The position numbers and the translations under genes were made by a program. The notes beneath the pieces are model-generated. The model ran no database searches and was not told the origin of the DNA. It saw only the letters and a program-made list of their open reading frames with translations. From GCA-2719315 sp964448645 (GTDB taxonomy: Bacteria > Bacteroidota > Bacteroidia > Flavobacteriales > Flavobacteriaceae), in contig CAYUZY010000003.1 in assembly GCA_964448645.1 (NCBI GenBank), forward strand, positions 1 through 35,637: DNA of 35,637 bases. The letters are read 5' to 3'. How positions within the stretch are numbered: position 1 is the first letter of the stretch; every line of letters begins with the position of its first letter. Below are positions 19,401 to 31,400 of the stretch, piece by piece.

Positions 19401-22400
19401 TTTATGGCAGACTTCACCAGATAATCTAATTCCATGGACAGATACAGCAGTAACTACAGAGAATTATGATCCTATAGCCGGATCACAGACAACGGATTTA
19501 TTTTATCGAAGAGTTGTGATTCGCAGAGATAGTGGAGGTGTTGAAATTTGTAGAGCTGAGAGTTCGTCAGTTAAAATAAATTTAAATTCTGTTCAAGCGG
19601 GCACAATAACTAATACTCAATCTACAGTCTGTAATGGTGATACTCCTTTATTATTAACAAGTCCACCAGGAGGTGAAGGAATTCCAGATTTAGGAGGACC
19701 AACACTTTCTTATCAATGGGTTTTAAGAACAAGACCTTTAGCTGGTGTTTGGGGACCTTGGGGAAATGCTCCAGGAGGATCAACAAGTGAGACTTATCAA
19801 CCAGGTGCACTAACTTTAGATACTCAATTTAGAAGAGTGGCAACTAGTACAGATGGAGCATTATCATGCTCGGTAAGTACAACTGAATTGACGATACTTG
19901 TAAACCCAGCGACTAATACTGCTGTTAGTACATCTTCACAAACTATTTGCTCAGGAGAAACACCCTCTCAATTAACTTATACAGGTGCTAATACTGGGCC
20001 AGGGTATGTTAATCAGTGGCTAGAATCAGATGATAATATAACCTTTGTTGCAGTTGAGGGAGCTTATGGACTTGCGTATTCTCCACCTGCATTAGCAGTA
20101 TCAAAATTTTATAGATTACAAACAACTTATAATGGAGGGGGAATTTCTTGTACTACAACGACAACTGCTGGTGCAGGTACAGTGGCTATTTCGATTAATC
20201 AAGCCCCAAGCTCTCCAAATATTGTTGCTACTTCTGGGACAGTTACAACTACAAAACAAATTACTAATGTTAATATTAATGGAAGTCCTCAAGCTGGAGA
20301 TTCTTATTCAGTTACTTTAAATGGAGTCCTTTTAACTTCAGTTGTTGCTACTTCGAATGCTAGTACTTCTTTAGAAGTTGCTCAAGCTTTGGATGATATA
20401 ATTGCAGCTGCAGGGGAGATTGAATCTGCTGTTAGTTCAGGTGCAGCAGCGGCAGCACTTATTCAAATTACAGCAACAACTCCAGGGTCTACATTTACAA
20501 TTCAGACTTCATGTTCACCATGTAATTCATCTAGTATAGGAGAACAAAATGTTTTGGGAGCTAAAAAAATAACTTTTTGTTTAGCTGATTTAGGGACAGT
20601 AAGTATAACTGCTTCGGCACTTTTAGGTCCTGGAATTACATATGACTTTTTCCTTGATGGAACTCCACTTGCTGATGGACCTGAGGGAACTATTTTAGTT
20701 CCTGGAACAATGTCTGATACAGCTGTTCTCACTACAAGAGCAACTTCAAATACATGTTCAATAGAATGGATAACTAATCTTGCTGTAAATAGAATTAATG
20801 GTGGAGTAATAGGTGCAGCTCAGACTATTTGTTCAGGAGAAGATCTTGCTGCTTTTACAGAAGTTGTACCAGCATCAGGGCCCATGGGAAGTACAATACT
20901 TGAATATGAATGGTATATAGATACTGTTAAAGATGGAATTGATAATTTCACATTAATTCCAGGAGCTACTGGAGCCGTTTATAATCATGGGTCTTTAACC
21001 GCTTCAGCTACATTTTATAGAGTTCCAATTATTGATTTTGGGGGTGTTTTATGTAATGCTCCAGATGCTGCTGCAAATGCTTCTCTGGCAACTCCTGACC
21101 CTAATCCTAATCGAAGTAATTTAATTGAAATAACAGTATCGGAGGCATTAACAGCTGGGGTAATTGTTCAACCTGATGAGGTGGTATGTATGGGTGTAGA
21201 GGGTGACCCTATTGCTATGACAGTTACTGGAGGAACTGGTCCAGGTGCTACTATAAGATTTCAATGGCAAAGAGCTACAGCTTCTGTTTTAGGACCATTT
21301 ACTGATATCCCAGGTGTAACTACAGAAGGATATAATCCTCCAGCAAATTTAGGGACTTCAACTTGGTTCAGAAGAAAGATAAGTCAGATAGATGCATTTG
21401 GCGCTGAAAAATGTTTTGCCTTTACAAATCCAAGATTAGTAGAGGTTAATACTGTTACTGCTGGAACTATTAGTGGAACTCAAAATGTTTGTAATGGGGA
21501 CATTCCAACATTATTTACAAGTACTGTTGATGCTACAAGTAATACAGGAGTCCTTTTTAGTACAGGAACTATTACCTATTTATGGCAACGCTCAATTGAT
21601 GCTGGTGCTTCTTGGGCTACTGCTCCAGGTCCTAACCCTACTAATCAATCAACTTATCAAGCTCCAGCTATAACTCAAACTCAAAGATATAGAAGGTTAG
21701 CTTTTGGAACTGTTTCATCAGTATTCTGTCCTACAGGAGCTACAACAGTTACTTCAAACATAATATTTATTACTAGAACATCTAATGTAGGAAGTCCACC
21801 AAACATTAGAGCTGTTTATGGAGGTGGAAATACAGGTAATTCTGGAAATACCACTGAAAATTTAATTGTTAAAGGAGGAACAATTTATAATAATTCAGCT
21901 TGCGGAACACCTATGGTAGAAAGGTTTGAAGCTTGCCCTGTAGGAGGAGCTACCGGGTATGAATGGCAGTTAACAGACCCTGATGCTGGATCTATAAATG
22001 CCTCTACAGGTGTTGTTAGTTGGTCAACTACTTTTACTGGAAGTGTTACTATTCGCGTAAGAGCTGAAGGATGTACAGGCCCTTCAGGTTGGACTGAAAC
22101 CAGTTTTGAAATAGCTTCAACTTCTTCAGAAGTTACAAAACCAACACTTCCTACAGCATTTGAACAAGCTAAACGTAGACGAATTACCTTTTCTTCAACA
22201 GCAACTGGTACAGTAGGAGATAGGTGGACTATTTATATAGATGGAGTTGAATATACTTATATTACACAATTAGGAGATACAAATACTCAGATAGGAACAG
22301 CTTTACGTAATTTAATAAATGCTGCAACAGGTATTGCAGATATAGTTACAGCCTCTGGATCAGATCCTATAACTCTAACTGCAGATGAGATTGGGAAAGA

Positions 22401-25400
22401 CTTTAACTTGCAACTTGAAAGAAATGCCGGTTCTACAGGTTGGTGGTGGCAAAGTAATCTTTTTTATGGCGGGGATTCTGAGCGTGTATGTTATGTTGAA
22501 CCGGGATCAATTCCTAACTGTCAAATAACTAATACGACTCCTAATACTCAATTTTTTTCTGATTCTACAGGATTTGCTTCGATGACTTGGGATCTTGAGA
22601 TCGTAACTCAAGGAGCTGGAAGTCCAGCTTCAGCTGGTTCAATAACTACTGATGAGGGTGTAGTAAATTGGAATCCAGGGTTTCATGGAACAGTTAATAT
22701 AGGTGTTATAGCATGGGGTTGTAATGGAGTTGCTTCTGAAAGGTCATTTAGTACTGTTGTTATTTCTCCAAATGCGAGCCCACCTTCTGATATTACTGTA
22801 GTGGCTGGATCTTCAATTCCAGTTTGCCCTGCAACTGAGAGTCAAACTACATTTTTTGAATCTTCTGGATCAGATGTAACATGGAGTTGGAATAATAGAG
22901 CGGCAGGTGAACTAAATGCATATACTGGTCAGGTAACTTGGACCACTGGATTTAGTGGAGATGTTACTATCACTGCTCAATCTATGGGTTGTGGTCTTCC
23001 TTCTGTTTCTAGAAAAATTACTATTGTATCTAGTGCTGTGGTTTCTTTAACTTCTGCTGCTGGAACAAATAACTCTCAAAATATATGTAAGGGAAGTCCA
23101 GAGTTAATTCCTATAACTTACAGTATTTTAGGTGGTGCATCAACAGCATCGATTACAGGTCTTCCAGATGGATTCTTTGGTACTTATTCAACAACTACTC
23201 AGCGTGATAGGATTACTTTATCAGGTATTAATGCTGGAGATGTATATAATGCATCAATTAATGGGGTAACTTATTCAATAACAGTTTCTAATACAGACAC
23301 ATTAGCAGCAGCAACAGTAAGTTTAGCAGCTTTAATTCAAGGAAATGCTGATATAGCTACAGCAACTCCAAATGTTGGAGGAGTTAATGGAACAATAGAT
23401 GTAACAGCTGTTATAGCTAATAAATTTTTCTATACCTCGGTTACAAGGACTGGTGCTGGAAATATTACTTCTCAAAATGTTACTGGGACTGGTGTATTTA
23501 CTATTACAGGGACTCCATCCTCATCCGTAGGTGTTTATACTAGACACGATTATAGAATTACTACAGGAGGGGCTACTTGTACACCTACAATTATAGACGG
23601 ATTTTTTAACCAATTTCCTGAATCACAATTAATTTTAAAAACTGCAGGAACTGATGATCAAGAAATTTGTAATAATTCTCCAATAACGGATATATTTTAT
23701 AAAATCTTAGGTACTAGTGATGCTACAGTTGCTCCTTTGGTTAATTTTGAAGGCTTACCTCCAGGAATGACTCCAGGAGCAAACACAGCCAGAACTGCAA
23801 CGAAACAAAAAGAAAAGGTTACTATATCTGGGGCTACGGCGACATCGTCTTTTAGTTTAACTATTAATGGAATAATAAAAACTTCAGGAGTTGGAGGAAC
23901 TGATGCAGCTGTTGCGGCAGATTTAGAAGCAGTAATTGATGCTGATGCTACTCTTTCTGCTCTTGTAACGACTGATGATTCTGCAGCTGATGGAACATTA
24001 ACTATCGAAGCCATAGCAGCTGGAGTTCAGTTTGGTATAACAGGGGCTAAATTATCTGGAACGGGTAGTATTACTATTGCTAATGAAGAAGGGATAGCAC
24101 AGATTAGAATTTTTGGAACTCCTGTTATCACAGCAGATTCCGATGTTCAATATATTTATACTGTAACAACAAATGCTAATCCTGGAGGTTGTACTCCAGC
24201 AGCTACAATAACAGGAACTATTAAAGTTTCTCCAGCTGAAACAGTGGTTTACGCCAATACCTTATCTTACCCAGGAGCTCAAACACAAACTTTATGTCCC
24301 TCAAGTACATTAGAGGGAATAAGGTATACAATAGGAGGTGCAGTTGCTACTGTGGTTGTAAGTGGTCTTCCACCAGGAGTTTCTGCAACACATAGTGTAA
24401 CAGCACAGATAGATCAATTTACAATAACAGGTGTGGCGTCAACAAATATTATTAATCTTATTGTAAATGGAGTTTCATATAGTAAAACAGCAACCAATAC
24501 AGATACAGATCAAACTGTAGCTTTCGCAATTGCTACTTTAATTAATAATGATACCAATGCTACTGTTAATACATTTCTTCCTGGAGGAGGAGTAATTCGA
24601 CTTACTTCAGACACGGATGGGGTCCCATTTTCTTCATTAGGATTAGCCACTGGAGGAGTTGCGGCTATTAATAAAACAAGTGTAGTTTCTAATGTCAATA
24701 ATGTTCTTATTGAAGGACCTCCTAATAATACGGCTATAAAGGGTTATCCTTATAATTATACGATTACAACTGATGGAGGATCATATTGTAATTCGGTGCA
24801 GAATGGTGGGACGATCACAATTAGTGAGGGGCCAAAGTTCGAATTAATTTCTGCAGCAATTACTGATAGTCAAGAAGTATGTAACGGCTCAAATATTGTT
24901 GATATAGAGTATAAAGTTACTGGTGCAGGAGGAGCACAGATTGATCCTTTGGATGCCACTACTTATTCTGGATTACCAAATAGTATTGATAAATTATTTA
25001 CTAAGACAGCTCAGACAGATAGCATAACTGTTACAGGTGTAGATCCTGGAGATGAGATAAAGGTCTTTATAGAAGGAGTAGAGTTTTCAAGCGGTTTAGC
25101 CAGTGCAACTACCGCAGCTGCTGTAGCTTCTATAACTAATGGTATAATTACATCAGGTAATCCTAGTATTTCTGGTAAAGTCACGGCTACTGATTTAGGT
25201 GGAGGGGTTATGAAAATTACAGCTATTACTACAGGAGATCCAATTACTATATCTGTTGCAGCAACAGGGGCTTCTATTACAAGGTCTAATCAAGTAGGTA
25301 CTGGAATTTATAAAATTTACGGAACATTAAATCAGCCTCATGATACAGAAATGACTTATACTTATACAGTTAAATCACTACTTAATAATGGATGTACTAC

Positions 25401-28400
25401 GGCTCTTATTTCGGGTACAATAAAAATTGAACCTTTAGAAACAGTTACTTATACTTCAATAGGGTCATTCGATGGACCTGCCACACAAAACCTTTGTCCA
25501 GGCACACAAATGCGAGGAATAGTTTTTAAAATTGGAGGAGGTGTGCCTGCTGTTGTAGTCGCTGGACTTGCAGCTGGTGTTACTTCATCTCATAGTCGTA
25601 CAGCTCAGGTAGATCAATTTACAATAACAGGTGTGGCATCAACAAATACTGTTAACCTAATTGTAAATGGAATTTCATATAGTAAAACGGCAACCAATAC
25701 GGATACAGATCAAACTATGGCTCTTGCAATCGCAAGCTTAATTGCTAATGATACAAGTGCGACAGTATCGACTTCTACTCCCGGGGCAGGAGTTATACGA
25801 TTAACAGCGGAAACAGCAGGAGTACCATTTTTTGCTAAAGGTATACCTAATGGAGGAGCTGCTGCCATCAATAAAACAAGTGTAGTTTCTAATGTTAATA
25901 ATGTTTTAATTGATGGAAGTCCTGATAATACAGCTATAAATGGTTTCCCCTACACTTATACGATAACTACACCTGGAACAGATTGCCCATCTGCTGTTGG
26001 AGGAGGTACAATAACTGTTTTAGAAGGACCTAAATTTGAATTAATTTCTGCAGCAATTACTGATAGTCAAGAAGTATGTAACGGTTCAAATATTGTTGAT
26101 ATAGAGTATAAAGTTACTGGTGCAGGAAATGCGCAGATTCAACCTTTGTCAGGGTTTACTGGTTTACCGGGTGGTTTGACTAAAAACTTTAATCCTACAT
26201 CCCAGCAGGATAGTATAACTGTTACAGGTGTAGACCCTGGAGATGAGGTAAAAATATTTATAAATGGTTTTGAATTTTCAAGTGGTGTAGCCAGTGCGAC
26301 TTCAAATGCTGCTGTAGCTTCTCTAACTTTAGGTATAAACTCATCAACTGATGTTAATGGTGCTGTTACTGCTTTAGATACAGGTGGAGGGATTATGACA
26401 ATTACAGCAGATTCACCAGGTACAGCATTTACTTTGTCTGTTGCTGGAACTGGTGCTACTATCACAAAGTCTAATCAAGTAGGAACAGGGATATATGTGA
26501 TTTCGGGGCTATTAAATCAAGCTCATGATTTTACAGCAACATATAATTATACAATCGAATCTTTAAATAATGTCAACTCATGTGCTTTAACTACTGCTTC
26601 AGGTACAATAAAAATTGAACCTTTAGAAACAGTTACTTATGATAATACTATTAACCCATCTTTATTCCCAGGTACTGCGACACAACAATTATGTCCAGGC
26701 ACTGATATGAGCGCAATAAGTTTTAAAATTGGAGGAGCTGTACCTGCCGTTGTAGTTTCTGGACTTCCACCTGGTGTAACTTCTACTCATAGCGTTACAG
26801 CTCAGCAAGAACAATTCACTATAACAGGTGTAGCTTCCACAAATACTGTTAACCTAATTGTAAATGGAGTTTCATATAGTAGAACAGCTAATAATTCAGA
26901 TACGAGTCAAACTGTAGCTGAAGCTATATCAACTTTAATTGCTAATGATACAAGCACAACAGTATCTAGTACTACTCCAGGAGGAGGAGTCATATTATTA
27001 ACTGCTGAGACTAGTGGAGTGCCATTTGGTTCATCAGAAAGTGCTTCTGGAGGAGTTGCTGCAATAAACAAGGTTGTTATACAGCCTAATGTTAATAATC
27101 TTTTAATTGAACAATCTCCAAATAGTACAGCTATAAATGGTTTCCCCTATAATTATACGATAACTACACCTGGAACAGAATGTTCTTCTGCAGTTGGTGG
27201 AGGTACTTTAACTATTGTAGAAGGGCCTAAACTTGAATTAACATCTGCTGCACTTACAGATTCTCAAGAAATTTGTTTTGGAGATACTATTACTAATATT
27301 ACATATAAAGTTACGGGAGCACGAGGAGCACAGATTCCTCCATTGGTTTTAGCAACCTTTACTGGATTACCTGCAAATTTAGCTAAAAACTTTAATCCAA
27401 CAACTCAACAGGATAGAGTAACTGTAACTGGTGTAGCAGCAGGAGATGAGATCAAAATATTTATTGATGGTTTTGAATTTTCAAGTGGTGTAGCCAGTGC
27501 AACTTCATTAGCTGCTGTAGCTTCTCTAACTTTAGGTATAAACTCATCAACTGATGTTAATGGTGCTGTTACTGCTGCAGATACAGGTGGAGGAGTTATG
27601 ACAATTACGGCAGATTCTTCGGGTATACCTTTTACTTTATCTGTTGATGCTACAGGTGGAATTTCTGCTGTTACTAAGACTAATTTAGTGGGAACAGGAA
27701 TATATACAATTTCAGGTCCAATAACTCAACCTACCGAAACGGAGATGACTTATAATTATCAAATAACAACTACAAATAATGTAAACGGTTGTTCTGCTGC
27801 AACAGCAACGGGTACTATTAAAATAATTCCTGAAGAAAAAATTACTTTGGATCAGTTAACTGATCCTATAAATTTTGGTGGACCAGCAAATCAAGAAGTT
27901 TGTGAAAATACTAGTATTCAGGGAATAAGGTTTAACTTGACAGGAGGTGCTTTTGCTGCAAGTTCAACTATAGCCACACCTCCATCACTTACCGGATTAC
28001 CTCCAGGTATGGGACTTAATCATATTAGAGAGAAACAAGCTGAAGAATATACTGTTGCTGGTGTAGCTGTTGGAAACTCTATTAATGTAATAGTTAATGG
28101 TGTTTCTTATTCTAAACAAATGGGGGCAGCTGATACCATATCTTCTGTTATTCAAACTATAGTTAACTCTATTAATAATGATCCAAAATCATCAGTTACA
28201 GCATCTCGAACAGCAGTTGATAAAATTTTATTAACCGCAGACACTGCAGGAAAGCCATTTACTACTTCAGGTATACCTACAGGAGGCGCGGCTTCTATAA
28301 CAAAAACAGCTGAAGGAGTTGCACCTCAAAATAATAACGAAAATTATGTAACTATAGAAGGTAGTCCAGCTGAAGATGTTACATCTGAAAAGATATATAC

Positions 28401-31400
28401 GTATACTTTAACAACAACTGGAACTTTTTGTACAGATGCTACTACTACTGCTACTATAACAATTAAGCCAGTCTCTGAAATTTCTTTATCTTCTGCTGCT
28501 ACGACTGAAAATCAAGTAGTTTGTGATGGTGCTTCAATTGTTGCAATTACTTATCAAGTTCTCGGAGATGTTGCAACTGTTTCTGCAACAGGCTTACCTG
28601 GAGGATTGACTGTTAATTGGACTGCACCTGTATTTACAATTCAAGGAGTAGTAAATCAAGCTGTTGTATCAAAAACGACATTTAATTATACAGTTACAAC
28701 TTCAAGTAATGATTGTAGTCCTGAGCCTACAGCTTCTGGATCAATTGTTGTTGCACCTGATATAAGCATTGATGTAGGTATGTGGACAGTATCTAAAACG
28801 CTTGGAGATGGAAGTTATACAGTCTCATGTAATGGAGTAGAAGACGCTGCAATTACCGTTCCTGATGCTTCGATTACAGGCGGTATAACTAGTATTGCTC
28901 AAATCGATAGAATAGTTCTTGGAAATGCTGGTGGATCAGCAATAGAACTTGATAAAGTATCAGTAATTATAGATGGTTCATCCCCTATTGAGGTAACCAT
29001 TTTAGATAATGATCAAAAAACTGGCCAATCTTCACCAGTTGAAAGTCTTTCTTCTATTGCAACTAAACTTACAAATGCAATTAATGGGGCGGCTGGAGTT
29101 AATGTTACAGCTATAGCTAATGGTTTTGGCGCAGGAACAATTAAATTAACAGCTGATGTGGCGGGGACAGCTTTTACAGCTACTACAAATAGCAATTTAG
29201 TTGCAACCTCAAGTCTTACAATAACTAGATTAGCAGCTGTTGCTAATAGTAACCTTACTTATACATATCAATGGTATAAAACTGGAGTTACTGATCCAGT
29301 TTATTACACTAAGGATATTTCAGGGGTTGGACCTGGTGAATATAAATTACAGGTAGGAACATCTTTAAGTGGATCTTGTTCAACTACATCTAATCCGATC
29401 ACTATAGTAGAGCCAGATCCAATAACAGTATTACTCGTAAATGATTGTGGTGGAAATATGACAGCAACCGTAACTGGTGGAAGTGGGGATAAAACATATG
29501 AACTTATTGATGTTAGTACTGGTATTGTTGTTCAAACAGAAACGATTGTTGCTCCTACTAATACTTTTACAGGAACTATTGGAAAGAGTTATATTGTTAG
29601 GGTTACCGATGAAAATTCATGTTCAAATGTAAGTGGTCAAGTAACACTTTACAATTCTCTCACAATCGATTCAAATAAATATGATATTCAACATGTAAGA
29701 TGTTTAGGAAGAGATGAAGGAGCTATTACAAAATCAACAACTGTAACACAAACTGTTAGTGGAGGTTCAGGTTTTTATAGTTATACATGGACTGGTCCTA
29801 GCGGAACATTTACTACAGAAAATATTTCTGGTTTGGCTGCTGGTGATTATCAACTGGTAGTTGTAGATTTAAATGCTCCATCTTGTACAGCAACTATTTC
29901 TAAAACAATTAGGCCTGCAACAGCAATAACAATAACACCTGATTCAGCTAATACGNNNNNNNNNNCGACTCAAATGTTATGTCCTGTTGCGAGTGATACG
30001 GTGCCTGGAACAGATTGGGGAACATTAACTGTTTCTGTAACAGGAGGAACAATTGCGCCAACTTATCAATATCAATGGGTTAAATTGCCATCTGGCGCAA
30101 ATATTTCAGATTCATTTGGAGGAAACACAAATTCAATTAGAATTAATTCTGCAGGAGATTATATGGTTATTGTTTCAGATGCAAATGCTTTAGTTTCAAC
30201 TGGAAATGTATCTGCTTCTACAACATCATGTTCAATTTCTCAGTTATTTACTGTTACAGGACCATCTGAAGAATTACAAGCTTTAGTTAGTATTGATGAT
30301 ATTAGTAATCTTTCTGGAACTCAATATACTATTCCATCTGGGGTAGGAAGTAACACTCTTAGTTGTAAAGGGGATAATTCAGGAGGATTTACTTTTGTTA
30401 TTAGTGGAGGTACAGCTCCATATAAGTATCAGGTTAATGGAGGTTCTTGGTCATCAGCTTCTGGATCTTCAGTTCAGTTAACAGGGTTAAGTGCAAATAC
30501 ATATAATATTAGGATCAGAGATGCAGGAGATTGTACATCAGGAAGTCAGGAAGGAGTGGCATTAGCTGCAGATACTGGATCCTCTACTCCAACTCAAAAT
30601 ATTGAAGTAATTGTTTCTGAACCTGATGAAGAATTTAAGTTAAGCCCAACTAAAACAATTACAAACCCTGAATGTATTGGTGACATTCAAGCTCTTGGAT
30701 CAATAGAAATAAATATTGAAGGGGGAGTTAGACCAGTTAAACTTGAATGGCAAGGTCCTGCTGGATCAGCTTTTTCTCAGATTCGTTATATTACAGATGA
30801 TAGTGTTACTTCTTTTAAATTAGAAGATATTGAAGATCTAGGAACATATACTTTAGATGCTACTGATGCTAATGGGTGTAGTTTAAGTACAGTATCTTAT
30901 GATGTAAATGATGGTTCAACTAATAACCCTCTTTTAAAACCTACAATATCTGTTACTCCTCCATCTGATTGTAAATCTTCTGATCCAACACTGTTAGAGA
31001 TGTCAGGGCCAACAGGTGGTTCTAATCAGGAAATTCAAGCCTGGTGGGAAAGAAAAGGACAACAATCTGTTCAAAATTTTCAAATTAATTATATAACTAT
31101 TTTTAACCCTCAAGCAGGAGATAAGTTTACTGTTACAGTGGATCAAACTGATTTTAGTGAAACATATACAGCTTCAAGTAGCGTTTCTAGTATAACAGCT
31201 CTTTTAACTGCTCAAATTTCAGCTACTGCAGTAGGTGTTTCAGCAGGTATTGTAAATGGAAAAATTAAGATTACTGGAGCAGAAAAAGGAAAAGAGCTTA
31301 CCTTATCAGTTGCAGTTTCAAAAACTACAGGATCTTTTGCTATAATTAATAATATTATAAGTACAGCAGCTGATGAAATTGTTAATGGATGGATTCCAAT

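Larger units (their letters stand above)
14248..31330 (+). repeat. About 16 dispersed copies of a ~90-residue 'ING' module within the giant adhesin
   Basis: A recurrent unit has the pattern Q-x-D-x-I-x-x-x-G ... G-D-x-Y-x-x-x-I-N-G-V-x-Y ... D-T ... V-A-x-x-L ... I-N-x-D ... G-x-I-x-L-T-A-x-x-x-G-x-P-F-T. Approximate starts are 14248, 16645, 18451, 20255, 22170, 23200, 23806, 24400, 25010, 25605, 26202, 26800, 27400, 28030, 28897 and 31072. It lies in super-repeat A, between PKD-like modules, in both halves of super-repeat B and in the C-terminal region, so it behaves as a mobile insert between other domains. Similar 'INGTxYxYT...LTAxTAGxPF' units are known to the annotator from large bacterial adhesins and phage structural proteins, but no family name is asserted. 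Confidence 0.75.

Noticed and set aside
23697..26465. Long antisense open frames inside the giant gene, for example 23697-24014 and 26139-26465 on the minus strand
   Set aside because: They mirror the codon bias of the repeat-rich plus-strand gene, have no recognisable motifs and recur with the repeats; they are shadow frames.
24841..28476. CRISPR-like or non-coding tandem array
   Set aside because: The repeats are codon-phased, hundreds of codons long, diverged in a protein-conserving way and within one reading frame.
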